Positions 24,312-32,744 of a DNA stretch of 36,448 nucleotides are shown here, piece by piece. Under the pieces are notes generated by a model that was given only the letters and a program-made list of their open reading frames with translations, was not told the DNA's origin and ran no database searches. The translations under genes were made by a program, and so were the position numbers. Source of the stretch: JAYVJH01 sp043777595 (GTDB lineage: Bacteria > Bacteroidota > Bacteroidia > Cytophagales > Spirosomataceae); assembly GCA_043777595.1 (NCBI GenBank), contig JAYWHT010000078.1:1-36448 (forward strand), given 5' to 3'. How positions within the stretch are numbered: position 1 is the first letter of the stretch; every line of letters begins with the position of its first letter.

Positions 24312-25304
24312 TTATATTTTGAGTAGCAGTTTGCCAAAGTTTTGGCCTGTATAGAGCTTAATGAGCGTAGCTGGGAAGTTTTCGAGACCCTCGTCTATGT
24401 CTTCTTTGGTATGTATTTTGCCAGCTTTGAGCCAGTCAGCTATGTCATTGATACCTTCTTGAAACCGATTGGCATAGTCAAAAACAATAATACCAGTTAT
24501 ATAACCCCGTGCCGTTACGATTTTCATGTAGTTGCGCGGGCCTTTGATTTCGAGTGCATTGTATTGTGAAATCGCCCCACAAATCACTACTCTTGCACCC
24601 ATGGCCAAGTTGGCGAGCGCATCGTCGAGTATGTCGCCACCTACATTATCAAAAAACACATTGACCTTGTCGGGGCAGGTTCTGGCGATGCCCTCGGCTA
24701 CGCTTTCGTTTTTGTAGTCGATGGCGGCATCAAAGCCCATTTCTTCTATCAAAAACTTGCATTTATCAGCCCCACCAGCAATACCTACCACTCGGCAGCC
24801 GTTGAGCTTGGCTATCTGGCCAACTGTTGTACCCACAATACCCGCCGCACCCGAAATGAGTACTGTTTCACCCGCCTGTGGTTTGCCTTTGTCCAATAGT
24901 CCAAAGTAGGCCGTCATACCTGGCATACCCAAAATACCCAAATGCCATGACAAATTACCTTTTGAAACGTCGGCCTTGACCATACCCATTCCGTCAGTGA
25001 TGGCATATTGCTGCGCCCCAAGCAACCCCCAAACATATTCACCAACCAGAAAATTGGTATGTTTGGACTCAATTACAATCCCTGCCGAGAAGGTTCTGAT
25101 GGGCGCACCGATTTCGATGCCCTTTATGTAAGTAGTACCTGCGTTCATCCAACCTCTAATGGCGGGGTCGAGCGAAATATACTGAATTTGAACCAAAAAC
25201 TGACCATCGGCCAACTGTGGCAACTCAACCGTAGCCAAGGCCATGTCCGACTCTTGCACCATGCCCTGCGGGCGAAATGCAAGTATAACCTGTGTGTTTT
25301 TCAT
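24312..25304 (-). CDS. NADP-dependent medium-chain reductase (CurA/prostaglandin-reductase-like)
   Basis: This 330-residue zinc-independent MDR enzyme would reduce alpha,beta-unsaturated ketones or aldehydes with NADPH. Visible features are SLDPAIRGWMN near residue 55, GMPGMTAYFGLLDKGKPQAGETVLISGAAGIVGTTVGQIAK-type cofactor loop near 125-165, VVGIAGGADKC, FDAAIDYK and VNVFFDNVGGDILDDAL. The ATG at 25304 gives the family N-terminus MKNTQVILAFRPQG; the frame upstream to 25352 runs into the preceding gene. It starts 8 nt after the stop of the membrane-protein gene, so both are probably co-transcribed. Confidence 0.88.
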   Translation of the reverse strand: MKNTQVILAFRPQGMVQESDMALATVELPQLADGQFLVQIQYISLDPAIRGWMNAGTTYIKGIEIGAPIRTFSAGIVIESKHTNFLVGEYVWGLLGAQQYAITDGMGMVKADVSKGNLSWHLGILGMPGMTAYFGLLDKGKPQAGETVLISGAAGIVGTTVGQIAKLNGCRVVGIAGGADKCKFLIEEMGFDAAIDYKNESVAEGIARTCPDKVNVFFDNVGGDILDDALANLAMGARVVICGAISQYNALEIKGPRNYMKIVTARGYITGIIVFDYANRFQEGINDIADWLKAGKIHTKEDIDEGLENFPATLIKLYTGQNFGKLLLKI

Positions 25305-25312
25305 GATTTTGG

Positions 25313-25723
25313 TTAATACCAGCCACCAGCCAAAGCAGCACGAAAAGGCCATGGAATAGATGCCAATATGACCACAAGACCAATGCCGTAGTATGCCAAT
25401 ACCTTGCCATGTTTGAGATTTTTGGCTTGGCGGTGGCCAATGGTTATCAGCACAGCAGCAATGAGCATTCCCGTAACGTGTTCTACATTATAAAAACGAT
25501 AAAACGGCTCACTCATCATACTAAAATTAACTTTTGGACTCATAAAATACAACACCAAACCAATCAGTATCTGGGTGTGTGTGGCAATCATAGCCCCCAA
25601 ATATATTTTTGAATAGGGTGAAGTTGAATCCCCTTTTTTACTAAATGCAGTATAAATGGCAGCCAAAAGCAATGCCAAAACTACATAACGAAGGCCAGAA
25701 TGTGCGTGTACGAGTGCGTTCAT
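25313..25723 (-). CDS. four-helix membrane protein with conserved histidines
   Basis: This 136-residue protein has four predicted membrane helices. Histidines lie at or near helix ends: HAHSGLRYVVL at the N-terminus, IATHTQILIG, NVEHVTGMLIAA and TIGHRQAKNLKHGK. Bacteroidota proteins of this type are sometimes labelled cytochrome-b-like, and paired histidines in helices could bind haem, but this is not proven. It starts 30 nt after gatB ends. That gap contains the repeats GTATGAATGA at 25724-25733 and 25740-25749. Confidence 0.65.
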   Translation of the reverse strand: MNALVHAHSGLRYVVLALLLAAIYTAFSKKGDSTSPYSKIYLGAMIATHTQILIGLVLYFMSPKVNFSMMSEPFYRFYNVEHVTGMLIAAVLITIGHRQAKNLKHGKVLAYYGIGLVVILASIPWPFRAALAGGWY

Positions 25724-25793
25724 GTATGAATGATTGATTGTATGAATGAATGACTAACTAATAACTAATTTACTGACTACTAACTGATTTGTA
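25724..25793. repeat. low-complexity short-repeat tract at gatB 3' end
   Basis: GTATGAATGA occurs at 25724-25733 and 25740-25749. It is followed by roughly seven-base units (CTAACTA, ATAACTA, ATTTACT, GACTACT, AACTGAT) up to about 25793. The second part encodes the last residues of GatB (QLVVSKLVIS) and its stop codon. No strong inverted repeat was found, unlike the arrays at 7504 and 14020. Confidence 0.55.
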
Positions 25794-27202
25794 ATTTTTG
25801 GGTCGGCTGTGCCTTTCGATTTTTTCATAACTTCGCCAACAAATAGCCCCAAAAGCCCTTTTTTGCCTTTTTGATATTCGGCCACTTTGTCGGGCATGGC
25901 GACCAGTACTTCGTCTATTATTTGTTCTAAAGATGCTAAATCACTGTTTTGTAACCAGTTATTTTCTATGGCAATAGTTTCAGGGTTTTGTTCTGGATTT
26001 TTGAGCAATATAGGCAAAATCTTTTGCGTGGCGATAGAATAACTCACACTATTTTTTTCGACCATCAAAATCAACTTACCTAATTGCTCGGCACTTACTG
26101 GAAAATCGTTGGCGGTTTGATCTATATTTTCATTCAAATAACTTTTGACAGGCCCTATCGTCCAGTTGGCAGCCGTTTGGTAATTATTGGTAACGGCACT
26201 CAGTCTTTCAAAATAATTGGCTACCTCTTTGCTGTCTGTCAGTGTACTAGCGTGATTGGGCGAAAGATTATATTGAGTTGTAAATTTTTCAAACAACTGT
26301 CGTGGCAATTCGGGCAAATTAGCTTGAATATCCACCAACCATTCGTCCGAAATCACAACGGGGGCGAGGTCAGGCTCTGGAAAATACCGATAGTCGTTCA
26401 TTGTTTCTTTGAGCCTCATGCTATATGTATGGCCGTTGTCGGCATCAAACATTCGAGTTTCTTGCACAATCGTCTGGCCACTTTCGAGCATTTCAGCTTG
26501 TCGTTTTACCTCAAAGTCCACGGCTCGCATCACGTTTCTGATAGAGTTCATGTTCTTAATTTCGACTTTTGTACCGTACTCATCTTGCCCAAAAGGTCGA
26601 ATAGACACATTCAAATCACAGCGCAGTGAGCCTTCTTCCATGTTGCCGTCGCACACGTCCAAATACCGCACCATACGGCGCACTTCTGTCAAAAACTGCC
26701 CAGCCTCTTCGCCTGAGCGCAAGTCTGGATTGGTTACCATCTCAATCAGCGGTGTACCAGCACGGTTGTAGTCGAGTAGTGTATCGGTCGTTGAGCCATC
26801 ATGTACCGACTTACCAGCATCTTCTTCGAGGTGAATATGGTGAATGGCTATCGTACGCTCGCCTTTTGAGGTACTGATATGTATCTGGCCGCCTACACAA
26901 ATCGGGGCTTTGTCTTGCGACACTTGGTAGCCCTTGGGAAGGTCTGGATAAAAATAATTTTTGCGGTCAAATATCGTTTTTCGAGTAATACCGCACCCAC
27001 AAGCCAGCCCCATCTTGACAGCAAACTCCACGGCTTTTTTATTGAGTTTGGGCAGCGTACCCGGGTGCGCCAACGTAATGACACTGATGTTCTGGTTGGG
27101 CTGACTGCCAAATAGATTTTGGTCGGCAGCAAAAATCTTGGTGTTCGTCATCAACTGGCAGTGTACCTCTAAGCCAATGACAGTTTCGTATTTTTGATTC
27201 AT
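25754..27202 (-). CDS. gatB: aspartyl/glutamyl-tRNA(Asn/Gln) amidotransferase subunit B
   Basis: This 482-residue GatB converts mischarged Glu-tRNA(Gln) or Asp-tRNA(Asn) to the amide form as part of GatCAB. It begins with YETVIGLEVHCQL and carries the signature LDYNRAGTPLIEMVTNPDL, EGSLRCDLNVSIRP, KNMNSIRNV and FPEPDLAPV. The C-terminal YqeY-like tail ends GLFVGEVMKKSKGTADPK. The final ten or so residues are encoded by a low-complexity tract and look like a variable extension. GatA and GatC are not in the window. The ATG overlaps the stop of the upstream gene by four bases. Confidence 0.95.
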   Translation of the reverse strand: MNQKYETVIGLEVHCQLMTNTKIFAADQNLFGSQPNQNISVITLAHPGTLPKLNKKAVEFAVKMGLACGCGITRKTIFDRKNYFYPDLPKGYQVSQDKAPICVGGQIHISTSKGERTIAIHHIHLEEDAGKSVHDGSTTDTLLDYNRAGTPLIEMVTNPDLRSGEEAGQFLTEVRRMVRYLDVCDGNMEEGSLRCDLNVSIRPFGQDEYGTKVEIKNMNSIRNVMRAVDFEVKRQAEMLESGQTIVQETRMFDADNGHTYSMRLKETMNDYRYFPEPDLAPVVISDEWLVDIQANLPELPRQLFEKFTTQYNLSPNHASTLTDSKEVANYFERLSAVTNNYQTAANWTIGPVKSYLNENIDQTANDFPVSAEQLGKLILMVEKNSVSYSIATQKILPILLKNPEQNPETIAIENNWLQNSDLASLEQIIDEVLVAMPDKVAEYQKGKKGLLGLFVGEVMKKSKGTADPKITNQLVVSKLVIS

Positions 27203-27795
27203 ATTTGTTCTATTACGCTATCAAAAGCCCCAAGCAGCACATCGAGGCGGTCGAGGTAATATGATTTGGTATCGATGTATAATGTTTGGTCGGTGAGTTT
27301 CAAAAAATGCCATTCGCCAGCCGTCGTAGCACAACCCCAAACGGTGGGCGTAGGCAGCCCTGCTTTTTGATTAAATATCTGAGCGGCAACCATTTGTGCC
27401 GTGCATTGCGCCATACCGTACTCCATGTCTTCATCTTTGGCTTCGGTCATGGCAACGATGGGTGCTTCGAGTAGATATGCGTTGGGGCGTGTCGAGAAGA
27501 AAAAGTCGCAAGGGCCATTCAAGTCGTTTTCGGGTTGTACATTGAGTTCTTCGCCCGAAAATAGCGACAATTTGGTTTTGTGAAGAATATGTACCTCCGA
27601 CAAAATAGGTGAAATGATACGTTCTGATTTTACTTTTTCGTTCGACAACACCACCGTATCAGCCATTTCAATTGTCTTTTTTAGCCAGTCCGACGGTTCA
27701 ATGGGCTTAATTTGGGTAAAAAAAGATATTTTTTCGCTTCGTAGCCCAAATTTTTCGGTTACTTGTTTGAGTTTTTTATATTTACTATATCCCAT
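27199..27795 (-). CDS. putative PD-(D/E)XK-fold protein, unnamed family
   Basis: This 198-residue protein begins MGYSKYKKLKQVTEKFGL. It has the segment PCDFFFSTRP (about 107-116), then APIVAMTEAKDEDMEYGMAQCTAQMVAAQIFN (the E-x-K in TEAK near residue 130 with a following glutamine). A conserved-looking GCATTAGEWHFLKL follows. Aspartate, then E-x-K, then Q is the PD-(D/E)XK nuclease pattern. I recall similar proteins in Bacteroidota and cyanobacteria without known function. Its stop overlaps the gatB start by four bases, so translation is probably coupled. Nuclease activity is inferred only. Confidence 0.55.
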   Translation of the reverse strand: MGYSKYKKLKQVTEKFGLRSEKISFFTQIKPIEPSDWLKKTIEMADTVVLSNEKVKSERIISPILSEVHILHKTKLSLFSGEELNVQPENDLNGPCDFFFSTRPNAYLLEAPIVAMTEAKDEDMEYGMAQCTAQMVAAQIFNQKAGLPTPTVWGCATTAGEWHFLKLTDQTLYIDTKSYYLDRLDVLLGAFDSVIEQI

Positions 27796-27816
27796 TTTTT
27801 ATTATTTTTTTGACCA

Positions 27817-27824
27817 CAAATTTA
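27817..27824 (-). promoter_or_regulatory. -7 box for the gatB operon (TAAATTTG on minus strand)
   Basis: The minus strand reads TAAATTTG, an exact TAnnTTTG match, 21 nt upstream of the ATG at 27795. No -33 element is clear. It would drive the four-gene run 27795-24312. Confidence 0.45.
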
Positions 27825-27933
27825 CACCAAATCTCAACATTTTCTATTATTGTTTTAACAGATTTTAACAATCATTCGGCACTAAAAAAACAGTTATGTC
27901 GTTATGGCATTAACAGAAAATCACCCAAAAAGC

Positions 27934-28896
27934 ATGAAGAAAAACACACTCATTTTAATTGTACTGCTGGCAATAGTTAGCCCATTATTTGCCCAAAAAA
28001 TAACGACACTTGCGCCGAAAGTAAATGAACAGTCTCAAAAATACATCGAAATAAAAAAAATCGCTCTCACCGATAAATATACTATCGTTTATTTTTTTAT
28101 CGATAATCGCCCTCGTACTATGCAAGATTTAATGGAAGGACGTGGCTCGGCCAGTCAGATAAAGATAGACCCAAAAATAAAACTCATTGACGTTAAAGAT
28201 GACGACCACGTTTTTAAGTTTATTAAAGCCGAAGGTATAGTTATCGAACCACAAGAACAGACTCTGGAAACTGGCGATATAGTAGAATTTACTGTTTATT
28301 TTGAACGACTAAAGCCCGGCATAGAAATTTTTGACATATACGAAGGCAAAGATTATAGAAACAAAACAGACAATCGTGATTACTGGAACTTTTACGGAGT
28401 ACATATTCGCAATCCAAAACCTGTTACCAAAACACCAACCACCAAGCCCGTTAAGCCCACCGTAGTACCAAAAACAGATAGCATCAAAACACCGAAAATT
28501 GACACCGTAAAAGTAACAAAACCAACTTTGGCTGACAAAAAACTATCTGTCGGTGAGGCCGTTAGGCTCAACAATATTTATTTTGAAGTAGGTAAATTTG
28601 ACCTACTACCAGCATCATTCACAGAATTAGACCAGTTGGTAACGTTGATGGAAACCAACGCAACAATGACCATCAGAATTGAGGGGCATACCGACAAAGT
28701 GGGTGATTTTGACGAAAATTTGAAGTTATCTCTCAGCCGAGCCAATGCCGTCAAAAGTTATTTGGTTGGAAAGGGCATTGATTTTGGTAGAATCGAAGCC
28801 AAAGGCTATGGCTCAACTCGACCAGCTACCAAAAGCACCGCCGAAGCCGAGCGCCGCAAAAATCGCCGTGTAGAGTTTGTAGTCGTCAAGATTTGA
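27934..28896 (+). CDS. OmpA-family peptidoglycan-binding outer-membrane protein
   Basis: This 320-residue protein from the ATG at 27934 has a signal peptide (MKKNTLILIVLLAIVSPLFA). A beta-rich N-terminal domain of unknown type covers about 22-160, and a Lys/Thr/Pro linker covers about 165-205. The C-terminal OmpA domain has NIYFEVGKFDLLPASFTELDQLV, IEGHTDKVGDFDENLKLSLSRANAVKSYL-type core, and KGYGSTRPAT with RRKNRRVEFVV. The last domain binds diaminopimelate-containing peptidoglycan. The N-terminal extension to 27904 is not needed. Confidence 0.85.
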   Translation: MKKNTLILIVLLAIVSPLFAQKITTLAPKVNEQSQKYIEIKKIALTDKYTIVYFFIDNRPRTMQDLMEGRGSASQIKIDPKIKLIDVKDDDHVFKFIKAEGIVIEPQEQTLETGDIVEFTVYFERLKPGIEIFDIYEGKDYRNKTDNRDYWNFYGVHIRNPKPVTKTPTTKPVKPTVVPKTDSIKTPKIDTVKVTKPTLADKKLSVGEAVRLNNIYFEVGKFDLLPASFTELDQLVTLMETNATMTIRIEGHTDKVGDFDENLKLSLSRANAVKSYLVGKGIDFGRIEAKGYGSTRPATKSTAEAERRKNRRVEFVVVKI

Positions 28897-28950
28897 GTTT
28901 AGACGGCTCTTGAATTAGTCTTAACTTTACAACCATAAACATACAAACAG

Positions 28951-29859
28951 ATGCTTTTAGGTAATTTGGACAACGAGGTAATATTTAAAAAGGCTTTTAC
29001 TGACCCTTTTGTTTTCAAAGGTTTTGTGAAAGATATATTGGGTATTGACATGGAAGTCGGTACTATTGAAACGGAGAAGAAATTTGAGCCGAAATTAGCA
29101 TACGTGGACTTCAAATTAGATATTTTTGCGGAGAGTAAAGATCATCGAATAATTGTTGAAATTCAACGATTAGAATATGACCATAACTTTGACCGATTCT
29201 TGCATTACTTCTTGATGTCTATTGCCGAGTTGCAATGTAGTTCAAAGCAATATGGCATAAAAAAAACAGTCTATACCATTGTTGTCTTGACAGCACCTTA
29301 CAAAGTAGAAGACAAGATGGGCAATGTTGTTTTAAACGAAGTTTTGATTTCTAAGCTAAATCCTAATAATTTAAAAGGCGAAGAAATTGATATTTTTGGA
29401 CATCAGTTGGTGTTTTTAAACTCTTATCATCGTGACGATTTTACTACCAATGCTTACAGAGATTGGTTAGATTTGATTTACCAGTCAATCAATAACCCCG
29501 AAGACCCGCAGATCAATTTATTAAATCCAGCTATCAGACGAGTTACCGAAATAATTGATGTAGATAATCTAACCCCCGAAGAGCGACATCTGAGAAAAAT
29601 AGCTGAAAGTACAAGAGCCGCTCAAAAAGTTTATGAAGATTTTGGCATACGCAAAGGTATGCAAATTGGCATTGAACAAGGCATACAACAAGGCATTGAA
29701 CAAGGTATAGAACAAGGTATAGAACAAGGTCAGACTCTCGAAAAAATAGCAATAATTAAAACATTGGTTACACAGGGAATTTTGACAGATGAACAAATTG
29801 TAATGGCCACCAACACAAATTTAGCACTCGTTGCACAGATAAGAAACGATAATGGGTAG
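28951..29859 (+). CDS. Rpn-family recombination-promoting nuclease / PDDEXK_2 transposase-like
   Basis: This 302-residue protein opens with MLLGNLDNEVIFKKAFTDP. It carries VDFKLDIFAESKDHRIIVEIQ (about 51-71), the PD-(D/E)XK core of the PDDEXK_2 family with Gln in place of Lys. It continues with FLHYFLMSIAELQ and TIVVLTAPYK. A tract of five GIEQ/GIQQ units (residues about 240-259) is encoded by five tandem 12-bp repeats (29668-29727), a typical family feature prone to length variation. Rpn proteins are DNA nucleases linked to recombination. The stop is directly followed by the ATG of the hydrolase gene. A near-consensus box TAACTTTA lies at 28922-28929. Confidence 0.82.
   Translation: MLLGNLDNEVIFKKAFTDPFVFKGFVKDILGIDMEVGTIETEKKFEPKLAYVDFKLDIFAESKDHRIIVEIQRLEYDHNFDRFLHYFLMSIAELQCSSKQYGIKKTVYTIVVLTAPYKVEDKMGNVVLNEVLISKLNPNNLKGEEIDIFGHQLVFLNSYHRDDFTTNAYRDWLDLIYQSINNPEDPQINLLNPAIRRVTEIIDVDNLTPEERHLRKIAESTRAAQKVYEDFGIRKGMQIGIEQGIQQGIEQGIEQGIEQGQTLEKIAIIKTLVTQGILTDEQIVMATNTNLALVAQIRNDNG
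29668..29727 (+). repeat. five 12-bp tandem repeats inside the Rpn gene
   Basis: Units GGCATTGAACAA, GGCATACAACAA, GGCATTGAACAA, GGTATAGAACAA, GGTATAGAACAA run in frame and encode Gly-Ile-Glu/Gln-Gln. Because 12 is divisible by three, copy-number change keeps the reading frame. Confidence 0.9.
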
Positions 29860-30624
29860 ATGAAGCTTTTTTATAGAACAGTAGGGCAAGGACAGCCTAT
29901 TATTATTTTGCACGGGCTTCTTGGCTCATGCGACAACTGGCTTACAATAAGCAAGTTAATAGCCGACCAAGGTTACGCAGTGTATGCCCTCGACCAACGC
30001 AATCATGGCCGCTCGCCACGTAGCGATGTCTTTGACTATGAAGCCATGGCCGCAGACCTGCACGAATTTATTGAAGAACACAACCTAAAAAAACCAATTT
30101 TGATAGGCCACTCAATGGGCGGCAAAACGGTAATGAACTACGCCGTGCGTTATGCTGGTACGTTCAGTAAGTTGGTAATAGTCGATATATCTCCAAAACA
30201 ATATGAGGTGCATCAGGAAAAAATATTGGCTGGCCTCAACGCCATCAAACTCAATACACTCCAAAACCGCAACGAAGCAGATGCCATTTTGAGCAATTTT
30301 GAGCCTAACTTGGGCGTGCGGCAGTTTTTACTAAAAAACCTATACAGAAACGACCAGAACCAATTCGACTGGCGTATTAGTCTGCTTGTAATTGAGCGTA
30401 ATATTACTGGTATTGGTGCAGCCGTACCTGCATTGCGAATGGTGTCTGAGCCTACCCTTTTTATGCGAGGGGCATTGTCCAATTATGTTCTCGACAAAGA
30501 CATTGCTGGCCTCAAAACGATTTTCGTTAATGCCCAGTTAGACACCATAGCAGGCGCAAGCCATTGGATACAAGCCGAGCAGCCCGAAAGTTTTTTGAAG
30601 TCTCTAATAAATTTTTTAGGATAA
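29860..30624 (+). CDS. alpha/beta hydrolase (YbfF-like esterase)
   Basis: This 254-residue alpha/beta hydrolase has the oxyanion-hole region ILHGLLGSCDNWL, LDQRNHGRSP, and the nucleophile elbow GHSMGG (Ser85). An acidic residue lies late in the fold, and a catalytic histidine in AGASHWIQAEQP precedes the C-terminal helix FLKSLINFLG. The closest familiar type is YbfF, an acyl-thioester/ester hydrolase. The true substrate is unknown. The ATG abuts the stop codon of the Rpn gene with no gap. Confidence 0.85.
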   Translation: MKLFYRTVGQGQPIIILHGLLGSCDNWLTISKLIADQGYAVYALDQRNHGRSPRSDVFDYEAMAADLHEFIEEHNLKKPILIGHSMGGKTVMNYAVRYAGTFSKLVIVDISPKQYEVHQEKILAGLNAIKLNTLQNRNEADAILSNFEPNLGVRQFLLKNLYRNDQNQFDWRISLLVIERNITGIGAAVPALRMVSEPTLFMRGALSNYVLDKDIAGLKTIFVNAQLDTIAGASHWIQAEQPESFLKSLINFLG

Positions 30625-30664
30625 TAGTTTAAAGTAGCATCGCGCAAAACTTTACGGAAAATAC

Positions 30665-30697
30665 TTTGTCGATTTTTTGTAAAAATCCGTATATTCG
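30665..30697 (+). promoter_or_regulatory. promoter of the Gfo/Idh/MocA gene (TTTG-21-TATATTCG)
   Basis: TTTG at 30665-30668, a 21-bp spacer and TATATTCG at 30690-30697 resemble the Bacteroidota -33/-7 promoter, with one mismatch in the -7 box. The ATG lies 25 nt downstream. Confidence 0.5.
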
Positions 30698-30722
30698 TGG
30701 CACAAAACAAACCCTTTCAAAC

Positions 30723-32153
30723 ATGAACAACAACACTGAATTAAACATTTCTCGGCGTAATTTTTTACAAAAAAGCACCATCGCCGCCAGTTTTATGATT
30801 GTGCCTCGGCACGTATTGGGCAAAGGATTCGTGGCTCCCAGCGATAAGCTCAACATTGTGGCAATAGGCTGTGGCGGCAAGGCCGATGTCAATATACCAG
30901 CAGCTTACAACAAAGGCTCAGACAATATTGTGGCTCTCTGTGATGTGGACGACCGCATGGCGAGTAAGTTTAGAGCGCAGTTTAGCACGGCCCCCTATTA
31001 CAGAGACTACCGCAAGATGTTTGAGAAAGAAGCCAAAAATTTCGATGCCGTAATTGTAACTACCCCCGACCATACCCATTACCCTGTAGCAACGGCAGCT
31101 ATGGAATTGGGCAAGCACGTCTATTGCGAAAAACCCCTCACACACGACATTTGGGAGGCTCGTATGATGGCCGAACTGGCGCAAAAAAACAAAGTCGTAA
31201 CCCAAATGGGCAACCAAGGCAGTAGCGGCAAAGGTACACGCATCACAGAGGCAATAGTACAGAGCGGCATGATTGGCGAGGTACATACCGTTCATGTCTG
31301 GACAGACCGCCCCGTTTGGCCGCAAGGGGTAAAGTCGCCACGGGACAAAAAAGAAACCATGCCCATACCCGCTGAGGTAGATTGGGACTTATGGCTCGGT
31401 ACGGCACCCTACCGAGAGTACCACGAAGCCTATATGCCATTTAGGTGGCGAGGCTACTGGGACTACGGCACAGGCTCGTTGGGCGACATGGGTTGTCATT
31501 TTATGGACGTACCGTTTAGAGCCTTAAAGTTAGGCTACCCCACGGCAGTAGAGTGTTCGGTTGGGCAGGTATATAGCGATTTTTTTGTTGAGTCGTTTCT
31601 CACCGACGGCTGCCCACCTTCATCAACGGTACATTTAAAATTCAACAATCCAAGCCCCGTCAAACATAAAGAAATAAACCTGTCGTGGTACGATGGTGGC
31701 ATAAGACCAAAACTACCCGAGGGCTGCGACTACGAGAGTGTATTTGCTAACCGAGACGGAGGTATATTGATGATAGGCACAAAAGGTATGCTGTCGGCAC
31801 AGTTGTTTGGTAGCAATCCAAAAGTGTATGGCCTCGATGGCAAGCTCACTAACGCCAAACTACCCGAAGCCACTCGGGCGTTGGTGGACGGTGATGTGAG
31901 TGGCCATCAGCAACAATGGGTGAAGGCTTGTAAGTCAGGCTTTGGTACATACACCAGTTCGGGTTTTGCCGAGTCTGGCCCCCTGACCGAGATAGTCTTG
32001 ATGGGCAACTTGGCCGTACGCTCGTACCTCAATCGTGAAAACAACAAATATACAGGCCGCAAGCAACTGCTCTGGGACGGTGCCAACATGAAAATCAACA
32101 ACTACGATGCAGCCAATCAGTTTGTAAAAAGAGAATACCGCACAGGCTGGTAG
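30723..32153 (+). CDS. Gfo/Idh/MocA-family oxidoreductase, Tat-exported
   Basis: This 476-residue protein from the ATG at 30723 has a twin-arginine signal (NISRRNFLQKSTIAASFMIV; arginines 11-12). A dinucleotide-binding strand follows (LNIVAIGCGGKADVN, about 43-57), then VIVTTPDHTHYPVATAAM and the family motif YCEKPLTHDIWEA. The C-terminal domain has DWDLWLGTAPYREYHEAYMPFRWRG-type text and GSLGDMGCHFMDVPF. The family oxidises or rearranges sugars with NAD(P). Tat export of a pre-folded, cofactor-bound enzyme is typical of many Bacteroidota members. The substrate is unknown. The upstream TTG at 30666 lies inside the promoter and is not used. Confidence 0.9.
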   Translation: MNNNTELNISRRNFLQKSTIAASFMIVPRHVLGKGFVAPSDKLNIVAIGCGGKADVNIPAAYNKGSDNIVALCDVDDRMASKFRAQFSTAPYYRDYRKMFEKEAKNFDAVIVTTPDHTHYPVATAAMELGKHVYCEKPLTHDIWEARMMAELAQKNKVVTQMGNQGSSGKGTRITEAIVQSGMIGEVHTVHVWTDRPVWPQGVKSPRDKKETMPIPAEVDWDLWLGTAPYREYHEAYMPFRWRGYWDYGTGSLGDMGCHFMDVPFRALKLGYPTAVECSVGQVYSDFFVESFLTDGCPPSSTVHLKFNNPSPVKHKEINLSWYDGGIRPKLPEGCDYESVFANRDGGILMIGTKGMLSAQLFGSNPKVYGLDGKLTNAKLPEATRALVDGDVSGHQQQWVKACKSGFGTYTSSGFAESGPLTEIVLMGNLAVRSYLNRENNKYTGRKQLLWDGANMKINNYDAANQFVKREYRTGW

Positions 32154-32177
32154 AAAAGTAGATATGAGACGTGGGTA

Positions 32178-32220
32178 TTTATTGCTCTTTTATAATCTAA
32201 TAGTAGCGAAAAGCAATAAA
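32178..32220 (+). terminator. probable terminator after the Gfo/Idh/MocA gene
   Basis: TTTATTGCT (32178-32186) pairs with AGCAATAAA (32212-32220) over 9 bp, and after a one-base bulge TTT pairs with AAA. The loop is long (about 17 nt) and there is no T run, so the call is moderate. Confidence 0.45.
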
Positions 32221-32321
32221 TTGTTTAAGTACTTATTCAAAAATAATACGGTGTTTTTATTTCGGTAACTTACTGATTAACAGCATTATGTTTAACTCAC
32301 AACCCCTTAAAAACCAAAATT

Positions 32322-32744
32322 TTGAAAACACTACTTATATTTTTGACCTGCATGACAACTTTTATAGCCGTCAGCAGTCGTACAGTGGCATCTGCAAAAA
32401 TAGTTGATACACAAGTACAACAGCAGTCGGTGTCTGAAACAAAGCCCAAAATTGTTGAAAAAAGTACGTTGGGTATTGCCTCTGCTTTGATAGGTATTGC
32501 TGCCGTTATGGTATCGATTGTGTCGTTGTATATTGGCATAGGGCCGCTTTCTTTGGTTGGTTTTTTGATGGGAATCGGTGCAACTATTATGGGTTTTATA
32601 TCTAAGAAAAAAATCAATGCAGAAAACGGTGAGGGCAAAGGTGCTTCGGTAGTGGGTATTATTACAGGGCTTACTACTGTCATTTCTTGGATTGGCCTCA
32701 CACTGCTTGCTATCGCCGCTTTGTCGGCTTGGGGAGGGCGTTGA
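32322..32744 (+). CDS. small membrane protein of unknown function
   Basis: This 140-residue protein starts with TTG at 32322 (MKTLLIFLTCMTTFIAVSS, a signal peptide or first helix). An ATG ten codons later would remove half of it. A polar segment (about 24-48) is followed by two or three glycine-rich membrane helices (LGIASALIGIAAVMVSIVSL, SLVGFLMGIGATIMGFI) and a KKK turn. The last helix is GASVVGIITGLTTVISWIGL. The pattern resembles DUF4190-type small membrane proteins, but the assignment is loose. Confidence 0.6.
   Translation: MKTLLIFLTCMTTFIAVSSRTVASAKIVDTQVQQQSVSETKPKIVEKSTLGIASALIGIAAVMVSIVSLYIGIGPLSLVGFLMGIGATIMGFISKKKINAENGEGKGASVVGIITGLTTVISWIGLTLLAIAALSAWGGR

Noticed and set aside
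26084..26877. Plus-strand frames of 83-181 codons opposite gatB
   Set aside because: GatB is conserved over the whole interval, so these are antisense shadows.
29668..29727. CRISPR-like or intergenic repeat
   Set aside because: The 12-bp units are contiguous and in frame inside an Rpn-family gene.
28951..29859. Complete insertion sequence around the Rpn (transposase-like) gene
   Set aside because: No terminal inverted repeats or target-site duplications were seen, and the next gene abuts directly. Rpn-type genes are usually not part of an IS.
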